64,000 nucleotides of DNA from an uncultured Clostridia bacterium (GTDB lineage: Bacteria > Bacillota > Clostridia > TANB77 > CAG-508): contig CAKPCL010000007.1 in assembly GCA_934141605.1 (NCBI GenBank), positions 11,436 through 75,435 of the forward strand. Reading direction: 5' to 3'. Numbering within the stretch: position 1 is the first letter of the stretch; each line of letters starts with the position of its first letter. Made by a program: the position numbers and the translations under genes. Below the pieces are notes generated by a model. The model made no database searches. It had not been told where the DNA came from and saw only the letters and a program-made list of their open reading frames with translations. Shown here in pieces: positions 24,223-33,619 of this stretch.

Positions 24223-26148
24223 TCATTTTGTTTTATTTGCAACTTCTTCTTTAATTCTAGCAACAAATTCATCTATATTCATAGTTTCATTTTCAGCACT
24301 TTCTCTTGAACGAATAGAAACTGTATTTTCTTCTACTTCTTTTGCTCCAATTACTAACATATATGGAACTTTCTCAAGTTGTGCTTCACGAATTTTGTAT
24401 CCAACTTTTTCATTTCTATCATCTAGAACAACACGAATTCCAGCTTTGTGTAATTTTTCTTCAACTGATTTTGCATAATCATGTTGTGCGTCTGTAATTG
24501 GTAATATTTTTACTTGTGTTGGTGAAAGCCATAATGGAAATGCACCTTTTGTTTCTTCAATTAAGAAACACATAAATCTATCAAATGTTCCTAAAATTGC
24601 TCTGTGGATTACAACTGGTCTATGTTTTTCTCCATCTTCTCCGATATATTCTAGTTTAAATCTTTCTGGTAATAAGAAGTCTAATTGGCAAGTTGATACT
24701 GTTACATCATGTCCAACTGCTGATTTTAATTGAACATCTAATTTTGGTCCATAAAATGCTGCTTCTCCTTCAGCTTCGTAGAAGTTTATTCCTAGCTCTG
24801 TTAAGATTTCTCTTAATTGTCCTTCTGCTTTTTCCCACATTTCATCATCATCAAAATATTTGTGTGTGTCTTTTTTATCTCTTAAAGATAATCTGAATTC
24901 ATAATCTTTAAATCCAAAGTCTTTGTAAACTGATAAAATTAATTGTACAACTTTTCCAACTTCTTCTTTTATTTGGTCTGGTCTTACAAAAAGGTGAGCA
25001 TCATTTTGGCACATTTCACGAACTCTCTCTAAACCACATACACTTCCGCTATCTTCAAATCTAAAGTCATGTGCAAGTTCTCCAATTCTTATTGGTAAAT
25101 CTCTATATGAGTGCATTTTGTTTTTATATATTAACATATGGTGTGGACAGTTCATTGGTCTTAATACCATTTCTTCATTATCCATTTTCATAACAGGGAA
25201 CATATCTTCTTTATAGTGGTCCCAGTGTCCTGAAACTTTGTATAATTCTGTATTTGCAAGTGATGGTGTGTATACATGTTGATATCCCATTTCTACTTCT
25301 TTGTCTTGAATATATCTTTCTAGCAATCTTCTTACAGTTGCACCATTTGGTAAATACATTGGAAGTCCTGAACCTACTAATGGGCTTGTCATAAATAATT
25401 CTAAGTCTTTTCCAATTTTTCTGTGGTCGCGTTGTCTTGCTTCTTCTAATTTTTGCATATATTCATCAACTTGGCTTGCTTTTGGAAATGATATAGCATA
25501 AATTCTTTGTAACATTTTGTTATGTTCGTCGCCTCTCCAATAAGCTCCTGAAGATGATAGTATTTTTATAGCTTTTACTTTTCCTGTTTTCATTAAATGT
25601 GGTCCTGCGCATAAATCTGTGAAATCACCTTGTTTATAAAAGCTGATTTCTTCTCCTTCTGCTAAATCATTTATTAATTCTTGTTTATATGGTTGTCCTT
25701 CCATTAATTTTAAAGCTTCTAGTTTTGGTAAAGAAAATTTTTCTATTTCAATGTCTTCTTTTATTATTTTTTTCATTTCGGCTTCTATTTTTTCTTTGTC
25801 TTCATCTGTGAAAGGTTTTTCTACATCAAAATCATAATAAAATCCATTTTCTATACTTGGTCCTATTGCAAATTTTACATCTGGAAATAATCTCTTTACA
25901 GCTTGTGCCATAATATGAGATGTTGTATGCCAATATGCTTTTTTACCTTCTAAACTACTGTCAAATGTCTCAATACTTAAATTGCAATTTTCTTGCAATT
26001 CAAATCTTAAATCTTTTACTTCTCCATTAACAATTCCACATGTTGCAACTCTTGCTAGCCCTTCACTTATTTTTTGTGCAACTTCTATTATTGAAGTTCC
26101 TTGCTCTACTTCTATGTTAGAGCCATCTTTTAATGTTACTTTTATCAT
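24223..26148 (-). CDS. thrS: Threonyl-tRNA synthetase
   Basis: 641 residues from ATG 26148 (MIKVTLKDGSNIEVEQG), with AGGAGG 7 nt upstream; the longer frame from 26238 only reads through the upstream repeat. Domains: TGS, editing domain with HTTSHIMAQAV and CAGPHL, class II catalytic core (RPMNCPHHMLIYK, RVREMCQNDAHLF, HRAILGTFDRF), then the anticodon-binding domain. It charges tRNA-Thr and is controlled by the T-box leader upstream. Confidence 0.97.
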   Translation of the reverse strand: MIKVTLKDGSNIEVEQGTSIIEVAQKISEGLARVATCGIVNGEVKDLRFELQENCNLSIETFDSSLEGKKAYWHTTSHIMAQAVKRLFPDVKFAIGPSIENGFYYDFDVEKPFTDEDKEKIEAEMKKIIKEDIEIEKFSLPKLEALKLMEGQPYKQELINDLAEGEEISFYKQGDFTDLCAGPHLMKTGKVKAIKILSSSGAYWRGDEHNKMLQRIYAISFPKASQVDEYMQKLEEARQRDHRKIGKDLELFMTSPLVGSGLPMYLPNGATVRRLLERYIQDKEVEMGYQHVYTPSLANTELYKVSGHWDHYKEDMFPVMKMDNEEMVLRPMNCPHHMLIYKNKMHSYRDLPIRIGELAHDFRFEDSGSVCGLERVREMCQNDAHLFVRPDQIKEEVGKVVQLILSVYKDFGFKDYEFRLSLRDKKDTHKYFDDDEMWEKAEGQLREILTELGINFYEAEGEAAFYGPKLDVQLKSAVGHDVTVSTCQLDFLLPERFKLEYIGEDGEKHRPVVIHRAILGTFDRFMCFLIEETKGAFPLWLSPTQVKILPITDAQHDYAKSVEEKLHKAGIRVVLDDRNEKVGYKIREAQLEKVPYMLVIGAKEVEENTVSIRSRESAENETMNIDEFVARIKEEVANKTK

Positions 26149-26164
26149 AATAATTCCTCCTTTT

Positions 26165-26225
26165 TGTCCAAATGGGACGGTTCTTTTTGGACATTTTGTC
26201 CAAACGGGACGGTTCTTTTTGAACA
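26165..26225. repeat. GGGACGGTTCT repeat, copy B (direct pair)
   Basis: Two direct units of the TGTCCAAA...GGGACGGTTCT...TTGGACA element, wedged between the T-box terminator and the thrS ribosome binding site, 17 nt upstream of the start codon. Confidence 0.8.
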
Positions 26226-26227
26226 TA

Positions 26228-26440
26228 AAAAAATACACTTCTATAGATTTTTTATATCTACAGGAGTGCTATATAACACGGTTCCATCCTTGTTTTTACT
26301 TAATTTTAGATTATAACGGATCTTACTCGTTTGGCTTTTTCACCAAAACTTATGAAGAGGTAGTTTTTCAAATATGTTTGCTTGAATTAGTTTTCAGCCT
26401 TGACTAATTCTCTCTTTAAGTAACCTTTATTTTACTTTGT
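26228..26440 (-). promoter_or_regulatory. T-box riboswitch (Thr) controlling thrS
   Basis: On the minus strand the leader contains the T-box AGGATGGAACCGTG (26277-26290) and a terminator CACTCC...GTAGAT/ATCTATAGAAGTG with a T-run (26228-26272). Stem I carries GAAAAACTACCTCTTC, with the Thr codon ACC at 26359-26361 as specifier. Uncharged tRNA-Thr should pair with specifier and T-box and prevent termination. A tRNA-Thr(GGT) that reads ACC lies at 28286. Confidence 0.9.
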
Positions 26441-26473
26441 CTCTTACTTGTTTTTTATATTTGACTAATTATA

Positions 26474-26502
26474 ATTTTAATACCTTTTTATGTAAAAGTC
26501 AA
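26474..26502 (-). promoter_or_regulatory. Promoter of the thrS leader
   Basis: TTGACT, 17-bp spacer, TAAAAT on the minus strand, just upstream of the T-box leader. Confidence 0.65.
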
Positions 26503-26586
26503 GTAATTTTTGTTTTTAATTTTTTTGCTTTTTATTTTTTGTTTTGTGAATTTTGGAGCCAATAGCTAATATATGTTTAGAAATTA

Positions 26587-26624
26587 AAAGTAAAGATGGC
26601 CTCCTAATAAGGAAACCATCTTTT
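26587..26624 (-). terminator. Terminator after the CapA-like gene
   Basis: Minus-strand stem AAAGATGG...GGAGGCCATCTTT followed by a T-rich stretch. Confidence 0.65.
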
Positions 26625-26632
26625 GACTTAAA

Positions 26633-27823
26633 TTACTTTATTTCTGGTCCTAATATTTTTGTTATTTTTTCTTTTTCTTTTAATGCTAATTTGTACTTAG
26701 CTTTAGACCATGTTTTTTCGCCTTTTTCATAGCTTCTAATAATTTCATTTAAGTCTAATAACTCGTACCTATTTTTTGTTCCTGGCTCCTTAATATTTAC
26801 ATATATAGGAGCATATGTTACTTTGTTGATACTTACCTTTCCTGTCTTTCCGTCCTTTTTGACTTCAATGCTAAATATTGCTGTGTCTTGGGTATTTTCC
26901 TTTTTCTGGTTAGAGAAAAAGTTGCCTTGTGAGTAAATAACTAATCCTTCTCTCTCTTTTCCTTCTGATGTTTTAACTTTCAGCATTTTTATTGGTTGCA
27001 AAACATGTGGGTGACTTCCCAAAATGATGTCAACACCATTTTGGATTAAGAATTTAGCCATTTCTTCTTGATCATCGTTTTCTTCTGTCTTGTATTCTGT
27101 TCCCCAGTGCATTGAAGCGACTATCAGTTCCGCACCTTCTTTTTTTGCTTGCTTTATTTGTTCCTGTATTAATTCTTTGTCAATAAAATTTACACAGTAC
27201 TTCTTGCTGCTTGGTTTGCGGATTCCATTGACTCCATAAGTATAAGATAGAAATGCTGTCTTAATACCATTTAAATCTTTGATTAAAATAGTATCATACT
27301 CCTCTTCTGACCGGGTGGTACCAACATGTTCAATGCCAGCATCATCTAAATAGTTTAGTGTGGATTCTAAGCCTCTATATCCTTGGTCCATTGCATGATT
27401 GTTGGCAGTAGTCATTATGTCTACGCCTAGTTCCTTTAAATCTGTTGCTAATTGTTCCGGAGCATTGAAGCTTGGATATCCGCTATACCCTACTTTAGAG
27501 CCTGCCATTGGTACTTCGCAGTTGCCAATACTTATTGTAGCCTTTTCAAAGTAGCCTTTAACATATTTAAACATAGGTGAAAAATCATATTCCTTTGTTT
27601 TTGTGTCATATGCTGCTTTGAATACACCTTTATGACAAAGTGTGTCTCCAAAAGACACTATCGTTGCCACTGAATCTGGTTCTGCTTTTGGTGCTTGTGG
27701 CATAGAAGTTACTTTTGAATCTACCTGGTCTGAAGACCGGTTGGGTGCTGCATAGCTTGTTGTTGTTTGAAGTAACATACAAGCTGCCATAATAATGGTA
27801 AAAATAGTTTTTAGTTTTTTCAT
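26633..27823 (-). CDS. Secreted CapA-family metallophosphatase-like protein
   Basis: 396 residues; AGGAGG 9 nt before ATG 27823. A signal peptide (about residues 1-25, ending SYAAP) leads into a CapA/PgsA-type domain: SFGDTLCHKG, GNCEVPMAG, TANNHAMDQG, MHWGTEY and ILGSHPHVLQP, the metal-ligand pattern of calcineurin-like phosphatases. CapA relatives take part in poly-gamma-glutamate export, but no other pgs gene is near, so the substrate is unknown. Codons are somewhat richer in G and C than in neighbouring genes. Confidence 0.88.
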   Translation of the reverse strand: MKKLKTIFTIIMAACMLLQTTTSYAAPNRSSDQVDSKVTSMPQAPKAEPDSVATIVSFGDTLCHKGVFKAAYDTKTKEYDFSPMFKYVKGYFEKATISIGNCEVPMAGSKVGYSGYPSFNAPEQLATDLKELGVDIMTTANNHAMDQGYRGLESTLNYLDDAGIEHVGTTRSEEEYDTILIKDLNGIKTAFLSYTYGVNGIRKPSSKKYCVNFIDKELIQEQIKQAKKEGAELIVASMHWGTEYKTEENDDQEEMAKFLIQNGVDIILGSHPHVLQPIKMLKVKTSEGKEREGLVIYSQGNFFSNQKKENTQDTAIFSIEVKKDGKTGKVSINKVTYAPIYVNIKEPGTKNRYELLDLNEIIRSYEKGEKTWSKAKYKLALKEKEKITKILGPEIK

Positions 27824-27958
27824 TGTTGTTTTTCCTCCTAAAAAAATTTTAATTGGTTTTTTCTACATAAGTTCTTGACTTATAATTATAGTTTAACATA
27901 AAATCGGTCAAAAATCAAGTTTACTGCCTTTGCTTCGTTGCTGTATTATCTAAAAAAT

Positions 27959-27988
27959 TTGATTTTTGAGTATATTTTGTGGTATAAT
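27959..27988 (+). promoter_or_regulatory. Promoter of the 73-residue gene
   Basis: TTGATT, 18-bp spacer, TATAAT, about 35 bp upstream of the start codon. Confidence 0.65.
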
Positions 27989-28023
27989 TTATATATAAAT
28001 ACATCTTAAGGAGGGACAATATT

Positions 28024-28245
28024 ATGCAAAAAATTTTTGATGTCGAAGTTGACATTAAAAAAATGACTTTTCAGGAGTTGAAGGCTGCTCGAGACAAGGC
28101 TCGGGTTATAAAAGCCACTTACCTTCTCAATCATGAGAATGAAAAGGCTTTTTGGGATATCCAAAATATTTTGCTTATTCTTAATCATGAAATTTCGGTG
28201 AGGAGCCTTACTTGCCACAAGCATGGAGTATCAGTCTCTGCATAG
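28024..28245 (+). CDS. 73-residue hypothetical protein
   Basis: AAGGAGGG precedes ATG 28024; promoter and terminator are both present, so it is an independent gene. It is a soluble helical protein (MTFQELKAARDKARVIKATYLLNHEN) with no recognised domain. Codons such as CTC, CGG and GAG are commoner than in adjacent genes, which could mean recent arrival. The opposing frame on the minus strand (28006-28224) has no ribosome binding site. Confidence 0.65.
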   Translation: MQKIFDVEVDIKKMTFQELKAARDKARVIKATYLLNHENEKAFWDIQNILLILNHEISVRSLTCHKHGVSVSA

Positions 28246-28255
28246 CAAAAGTCGA

Positions 28256-28285
28256 AAAAGAACCATATTATATGGTTCTTTTTTA
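28256..28285 (+). terminator. Intrinsic terminator
   Basis: AAAGAACCATA/TATGGTTCTTT with a T-run, ending the 73-residue gene one base before tRNA-Thr. Confidence 0.85.
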
Positions 28286-28361
28286 TGGAGCTTACAACGG
28301 GAGTTGAACCCGTGACCTCTGCCTTACCAAGGCAGCACTCTACCAACTGAGCTATGCAAGC
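28286..28361 (-). tRNA. tRNA-Thr (GGT)
   Basis: 76 nt including CCA on the minus strand. The acceptor arm GCTTGCA pairs with TGTAAGC, the anticodon loop is TTGGTAA and the T-loop GTTCAAC. It lies just upstream of nothing on its own strand except the capA region. Confidence 0.95.
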
Positions 28362-28416
28362 ATTAATACATTTAAAGGGAAATTAGAATAAATTTCTTTT
28401 TTCCCTTATATATTTT

Positions 28417-29058
28417 TTATTCGTTAAATATGTTTTTGATAGCTTTTTTTCTAATTCTTTGAATTGCATTGTCAACTGACTTTACTGGTGTTTCTAATCT
28501 TTTTGCAATAATTTCATAACTATCGCCTTGTATATATCTATCCAATACTTTTTCTTCAAATTTACTTAAAGATTTGTGCATTGTATTTTGAATTTCGTTA
28601 AAGTATTCTTTTTTCATTATTGTTTCTAATGGATCTTCTATTGTATCAACCTCAAATGTTTCTATTAACTCAGCTCCATCTTCATCATTGTCATAAGCAG
28701 ATGTGTTCAAAGATAAATATGAATTAAGTGGCATATGTTTTTGTCTATTGGAACTTTTAATTGCTGATATTAATTGTCTTTCTATACATAGATTTGCAAA
28801 TGTTTTAAATGTGTTTTGTTTACTGTTATCAAAACCTTTTACAGCTTTATACAAGCCTATCATGCCTTCTTGTACAATATCCTCTTTTTCTGCACCAATT
28901 ATAAAATATTTGCCAACTTTTGATCTTACTAAATCCTTATACTTTTCAAGTAAAAAAGATAAAGCTTGCTCGTCCCCTTCTTTGATTTGAGATATTATTT
29001 GTTCATCTGTTAAGTTTCCATATTTTTCTGTTGTATAATATACATTTTCTATTTGCAT
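28417..29058 (-). CDS. sigH: Sporulation sigma factor SigH
   Basis: 213 residues. Region 2 is visible as ALSFLLEKYKDLV ... EKEDIVQEGMIGLYKAVKGFD and TFKTFANLCIERQLISAIKSSNRQKH; region 4 as LSKFEEKVLDRYIQGDSYEIIAKRL ... AIQRIRKK. The combination and length match Spo0H/SigH, which directs early sporulation and competence genes. GGAGG lies 13 nt from ATG 29058, with AAGG closer. A SigA-like promoter is at 29092-29121. Confidence 0.93.
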   Translation of the reverse strand: MQIENVYYTTEKYGNLTDEQIISQIKEGDEQALSFLLEKYKDLVRSKVGKYFIIGAEKEDIVQEGMIGLYKAVKGFDNSKQNTFKTFANLCIERQLISAIKSSNRQKHMPLNSYLSLNTSAYDNDEDGAELIETFEVDTIEDPLETIMKKEYFNEIQNTMHKSLSKFEEKVLDRYIQGDSYEIIAKRLETPVKSVDNAIQRIRKKAIKNIFNE

Positions 29059-29091
29059 GTGCCTTGAATACCTCCAAATGTTCTTTTAGTC

Positions 29092-29121
29092 ATTATATAT
29101 TTGTAACCCCTGAAAAGTCAA
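29092..29121 (-). promoter_or_regulatory. Promoter of sigH
   Basis: TTGACT, 18-bp spacer, TATAAT on the minus strand, 34 bp upstream of the start codon. Confidence 0.7.
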
Positions 29122-29181
29122 TAGTTTTTGCAAAAATTTAGCATATTGTTTATTTTATTTTCAAACAATATGCTTTTTTTA

Positions 29182-30882
29182 TTATTTATTTAAATTTTCG
29201 TTTAAAAATGTCCAGAAATTCTCTGTCTCCATTCCTTTTTCCCAAGAAGCAACTCCACCTAAATTATTTTTTGATATCAAAGAAATTTTTTCTTTTAGTG
29301 AATTTTCATCTTCTATCCACATTTTTTTAATGTATGAATCTTCTTGATATTCTACATAATATTGTTTTAAATCTTCGTCCCATTTTTTCTCTACATTACT
29401 TGGTAATACTTTTTCTATGTTTTTGATAGATACAGCACTTGGTGATTTTACAATATTTCCTGAACTATCTTCTGTCCATAGTCTTGTGTATAATGGAATT
29501 GCTAAAATTATTTTTTGGCTTTCTATTTCTTCTGTTTTTAAAAATTTGTTAAGGCTTAATTCAACCCAGTCATATCCAGCTGTTGTTCCAGATTTGTTGC
29601 TTGAAGTTCCATATTCATCATATGCCATAAATACTATATAATCTGCCACATCGCCTATTACATGTCTGTCAAAACATAATGACCATGTTTCTGAACCGTC
29701 TGGTGCTGTTACATCAACAGAAATTACAACACCTATATCTTTTAGCCTTGGTGTTAGCTCTATTACAAATCTTGAATACATATCTTTGTCTGCTTGTTTC
29801 ATATTTTCAAAATCTAAATTTATTCCATCTAATTTATATTCAACACATGCTTCCACAATGTCTTCTATCAATTGTTGTCTTTTATTATAGTCGTTCATAA
29901 TTTCTGAAGTAACGGTTAACATTCCATTTCCTGCATTCTGTACCATTGGCCAAACTTTATATCCATTATTATGTGCCCATTGTATATATTCTTTTCCTGC
30001 TTGTCCTATGTTTTCTGTTAGTTGTCCTTTTGAATTTAGGTGAAAAAATGCTGGGGATACTACATTTACACCTTCCATTGTAACCCCTGTTCTATCTGGC
30101 GCTGTTGCATATTCTGAATAATAATCCCATACTAAATTTACTTTTCCTTCAATTTGATTTGTAGTTTTTATTTCTTCTCTTACTGTAACTGTATTTGCAA
30201 TTTTATTAGATTTTACATACCCTATTTTTCCATTTTCTGTTCTAATTTTTGTATATCCCTTTTCTTCTGATATTACTACAACATAGCTTCCTTTTTGGAC
30301 TCTATCTATTGTTTTTGCTATAAATTTTTTTGATGATTTTACTGCTACATTTTTTGTAATCATTGCTTTTTTCTGTTCTTTAGATGTTGAATCTATTGTT
30401 AATACTTTTGAATTTTCTATATATTTAATTTCTATTCCATATACATCTTCAAGTTCTTGTATTGGGATATAAATTGTATTGTCTTTTTTTATTGGTTGTG
30501 CATATGTTGTTTTATTTGAGCCATTTATGTTTATTTTATTTTCTTCTAAACTAATTGCTGCTATTTTATTATCATATGTTGTTATTATTTGGTTATTTTT
30601 TGTGTCTTCATATATATATTTATCAAAGAAGTTTCCTAAATCTTGTTTTGATATATATATTTCGTCTTCTTCTATAAATATATCTTTCTTTAGGTTTAGT
30701 GTTACATTTTTGTTGTTGATTACTAAATTTATTGTTTTGTTTTTATCTAATATAATGTAATCATTGATTTTATATCCTATTATTCCAATTACTAATATTA
30801 CTAGTATTGTTATAAATGTTTTTATAATTGTTTTTTTCTTTTTTTCAATTTGCTCTTTTGCCATTTTTTGTTTCATATTCAT
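29182..30882 (-). CDS. GH18 cell-wall hydrolase with SH3 and stalk domains
   Basis: 566 residues. The first ATG (30882) is only 3 nt from AAGGGG, so the second (30876, MKQKMAKEQ) may be used. A membrane helix at about residues 20-42 is followed by a copper-amine-oxidase-N-like domain (two repeats, residues 50-165). A bacterial SH3 domain (about 175-230, NVAVKSSKKFIAKT ... KIGYVKSN) comes next, then a GH18 catalytic domain with LDGINLDFENM, whose Glu is the acid/base. Such proteins resemble the germination/peptidoglycan enzymes YaaH and YdhD and probably cleave spore or cell-wall glycan. It lies between spoIIP and sigH. Confidence 0.88.
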   Translation of the reverse strand: MNMKQKMAKEQIEKKKKTIIKTFITILVILVIGIIGYKINDYIILDKNKTINLVINNKNVTLNLKKDIFIEEDEIYISKQDLGNFFDKYIYEDTKNNQIITTYDNKIAAISLEENKININGSNKTTYAQPIKKDNTIYIPIQELEDVYGIEIKYIENSKVLTIDSTSKEQKKAMITKNVAVKSSKKFIAKTIDRVQKGSYVVVISEEKGYTKIRTENGKIGYVKSNKIANTVTVREEIKTTNQIEGKVNLVWDYYSEYATAPDRTGVTMEGVNVVSPAFFHLNSKGQLTENIGQAGKEYIQWAHNNGYKVWPMVQNAGNGMLTVTSEIMNDYNKRQQLIEDIVEACVEYKLDGINLDFENMKQADKDMYSRFVIELTPRLKDIGVVISVDVTAPDGSETWSLCFDRHVIGDVADYIVFMAYDEYGTSSNKSGTTAGYDWVELSLNKFLKTEEIESQKIILAIPLYTRLWTEDSSGNIVKSPSAVSIKNIEKVLPSNVEKKWDEDLKQYYVEYQEDSYIKKMWIEDENSLKEKISLISKNNLGGVASWEKGMETENFWTFLNENLNK

Positions 30883-30963
30883 TTTCCCCTTCGCATATTT
30901 TTTATGCTTATACTATATCATAACTTTTTTAGTTATGAAAGGGGTATTTTATATTTTTTTATA

Positions 30964-32127
30964 TTATTTTAAAACCTCATTTATAATAGCAGATAAATAT
31001 TTCATACTATTTAGGCATTGGTCTAGTGTATTTCCTGTAGCTCCTACTTCCATTATATTGGCATATTTTCCAGTGTGTTGATTATATCTAGATTTAGTTA
31101 GCATGATAGGTTTAAACAATCCTGGATACATTTCTTCTGCCTTTTCTTGAATTTTTACGGCAAATTTCAAATTTTGATTCCAATTTGGGTGCCATAATCC
31201 TCCCTCATTGGTACCAATTACAAACATTATTTGAGCACAATAATCATCTCCTATTTTAACTGTTGGAGCATAGTCTGCTCTTGACCCTATTGCATCTCTA
31301 TGTAAATCAATTATTATATCTGCTGGAGTTGTTTGTAACATATTTTCTACTGTTTGTAATGAGTGGGTATATGAGCCGTTGTAAGAAGGATAATCATGAT
31401 AAGATGTATTATGTTCAACATTTAAATTATATTTTTTTAAATAATTTTCTAGTTCTGTTCCTACTCTTGTTACTGTGTAGTTTAAATCTGTAGTTCTATA
31501 ATTTCCTGTTTGTGTATATGGATATTTTTCGCTGGATGTATAACTTTCACAACTGTGAGTATGAAATATTAATATATTTTTGTTTTCTATTGTTATATCT
31601 GGTTTTAACATGTCTTCTGTTAATTCATATGTTGTTTGATTTTTTATTTTTACATTTTCATATTGAGCATTATAATTTTCTGATATAGGATTTTCTGTTA
31701 CTACTTCTGTTTTTATATTTGTTGCATTGGCTAAAGTTATTTCTTCTGTTTTTTCTTCGTCTTTTGGTTCATTTTTCTCTGTTTCTTTCTTTATTTCTAT
31801 GTTATTATTTTTTTCTGTTTTTTCAATTCCTTTTATACTACTAATTTCTGTTTTTAAAAATTCTTCAAAGTAATTTGTTGATTTTTCTTCTTCTTTTTTA
31901 TTTTCTCCATTTATACTTGACATTGTCGGAATTGTTTTATCTAGACAACTTGTTAAAGTTCCAAATTGTAATACTTCTATTTTACTTTGCTTTATATTTT
32001 CTTCTTTTTTATTGTTTTTTAAAGATAAAAAATATCTTGTAGTGTATATAACAAAAAATATTGTTATTGTAATTCCTACAAGATATTTTATTATGTCTTT
32101 CATTTTTAATACAGTTACATTAAACAT
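30964..32127 (-). CDS. spoIIP: Stage II sporulation protein P
   Basis: 387 residues; GGGAG 7 nt before ATG 32127. An N-terminal membrane helix (about 10-30), a charged linker to about residue 185, then the SpoIIP amidase/endopeptidase domain: LIFHTHSCESYT, LHRDAIGSR, VIGTNEGGLWHPNW and TKSRYNQHTGKYANIMEVGA. It degrades septal peptidoglycan during engulfment with SpoIID and SpoIIM. The expected upstream gpr gene is absent; a WG-repeat protein gene stands there instead. Confidence 0.93.
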   Translation of the reverse strand: MFNVTVLKMKDIIKYLVGITITIFFVIYTTRYFLSLKNNKKEENIKQSKIEVLQFGTLTSCLDKTIPTMSSINGENKKEEEKSTNYFEEFLKTEISSIKGIEKTEKNNNIEIKKETEKNEPKDEEKTEEITLANATNIKTEVVTENPISENYNAQYENVKIKNQTTYELTEDMLKPDITIENKNILIFHTHSCESYTSSEKYPYTQTGNYRTTDLNYTVTRVGTELENYLKKYNLNVEHNTSYHDYPSYNGSYTHSLQTVENMLQTTPADIIIDLHRDAIGSRADYAPTVKIGDDYCAQIMFVIGTNEGGLWHPNWNQNLKFAVKIQEKAEEMYPGLFKPIMLTKSRYNQHTGKYANIMEVGATGNTLDQCLNSMKYLSAIINEVLK

Positions 32128-32205
32128 ATATATTCTCCCTTGTTTCTTTGGTTACTATAAATACTTTTTATACACTTATTTATATATATATTTATATTCA
32201 TGTAC

Positions 32206-32247
32206 TAAAAAAAAATACCTAAAAGTTTTTTGCTTTAGGTATTTTTT
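32206..32247 (-). terminator. Intrinsic terminator
   Basis: AAATACCTAAA/TTTTAGGTATT stem with a long T-run, ending the WG-repeat gene. Confidence 0.85.
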
Positions 32248-32254
32248 ATATATT

Positions 32255-33589
32255 TTAATTATTTGTTGTTTTTACTCCTACACTGTCTAAATATTCTTCT
32301 ACATCTATTGTTTGATTGTTCACATTCATGTAATAATATTTCTTTCCTGAACTTATTACCATATATACATCATCAAGTACTGGATTTACTTGCATTGTTC
32401 CTGCTGAATTTATTAATGTATATTTCTTGTTTTTGCAGGCAACTAACATGTTATAATCTGGTATTAATAGTAAATTAATTGCATCTTTATTGTTTGAAGC
32501 TATATAACCAAAACTATCATATTCAAAGTCTACTATTTGATTTCCATTTTTGTCAAATGCTCCCCAGTATTTGTCTTTTCTTACTGGTATCATTCCATTG
32601 TCTAATAAATATTTATTTTTTATATTGTTTTTTTCAAATTGTGTATTGTCAATTCCTATTTGGTCATATTCTATATAAATTTTTATATTTCCTTTGGAAT
32701 CTATTACTCCGTATTTATCATCTTTTTTTGCTAAATATAAGCCTGAATTGCTGTCTATCATTTCTAGACTGTCATATAAAATTTGTATTTTTGTTTCTCT
32801 TTTTGCTGATATTATTCCAACTTTATTATTGCTTCTAATTAAGAAATCTCCTGAGTTTGGTAAGTATGTTATATTATCATATTTTGCTTCAATAACTGTA
32901 TTTCCTTTTGTGTCTATTACTCCATATGTTTTACCTTGATTTTTAGTTACTATTAACATGTCATTTAGTACTGTTTTCTTATTTGTAAAGTTATCGCTTA
33001 TTGCTTCATATCCATAATCTAGTACTTTAGCACTGTACGCGTTTATTAAATATGGCATTGTATAAATATATACTCTTTGTTTGCTTTCATCATATGTGAA
33101 AGATATATTGAAGGCATTTTCTATTGTGTCTGAGGTTGCATATAATTTTCCGTTCATTGCTTTTACTGGTCTGAAAGCATAATAATAGTTATAGTTATCA
33201 TTGCTGTTTGATGTTGTTAATTTATATATTTTATTTGAGTTTAAAGCAAAATTTACAATTTCGTCGTCACATTGTATGTAACATTTGCTTGCATCTTCTG
33301 ATTTGTCTGCATATTCTCCGTTGTAGCTTTCATATCCTAGATATGCTGCTATTTCTTTTATAGGAAAATATATTGTGCCGTCTGCTTCTATAACCATCAT
33401 TTCTTTGACTTTTTCATTTGTGTTTCCATTTATATAAAGTTTTAATGTACTATCTTGCATATATACTATGGCTATAAATATTCCTATTATTGCTATTATT
33501 AAAACAGCTATTGTTGCAAGTAGTATTTTAGCGATTTTCTTAGAATTATCTACTTTTTTTGTTTCAAAACTTTCATCAATTAGATTCAT
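32255..33589 (-). CDS. Membrane-anchored WG-repeat protein
   Basis: 444 residues; GGGGG 7 nt before ATG 33589. A membrane helix (about 22-45) leads into a copper-amine-oxidase-N-like domain (IYFPIKEIAAYLGYES) and then at least five WG/KWGFI-type repeats (KTYGVIDTKGNTVI, KVGIISAKR, DKYGVIDSKGNIKI, KYWGAFDKNGNQIV, KKYTLINSAGT). WG repeats make beta-propeller-like surfaces of unknown ligand. It is probably an envelope protein exposed outside the cell. Confidence 0.82.
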   Translation of the reverse strand: MNLIDESFETKKVDNSKKIAKILLATIAVLIIAIIGIFIAIVYMQDSTLKLYINGNTNEKVKEMMVIEADGTIYFPIKEIAAYLGYESYNGEYADKSEDASKCYIQCDDEIVNFALNSNKIYKLTTSNSNDNYNYYYAFRPVKAMNGKLYATSDTIENAFNISFTYDESKQRVYIYTMPYLINAYSAKVLDYGYEAISDNFTNKKTVLNDMLIVTKNQGKTYGVIDTKGNTVIEAKYDNITYLPNSGDFLIRSNNKVGIISAKRETKIQILYDSLEMIDSNSGLYLAKKDDKYGVIDSKGNIKIYIEYDQIGIDNTQFEKNNIKNKYLLDNGMIPVRKDKYWGAFDKNGNQIVDFEYDSFGYIASNNKDAINLLLIPDYNMLVACKNKKYTLINSAGTMQVNPVLDDVYMVISSGKKYYYMNVNNQTIDVEEYLDSVGVKTTNN

Positions 33590-33619
33590 TTGTATTCCCC
33601 CTAAAATTAATATACTATA

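Noticed and set aside
24223..26238. Longer thrS start at 26238
   Set aside because: The extra 30 residues are a translation of the GGGACGGTTCT repeat; the ATG at 26148 has the AGGAGG site.
28006..28224. Minus-strand 72-residue frame
   Set aside because: Antisense to the 73-residue gene, with no start signal.
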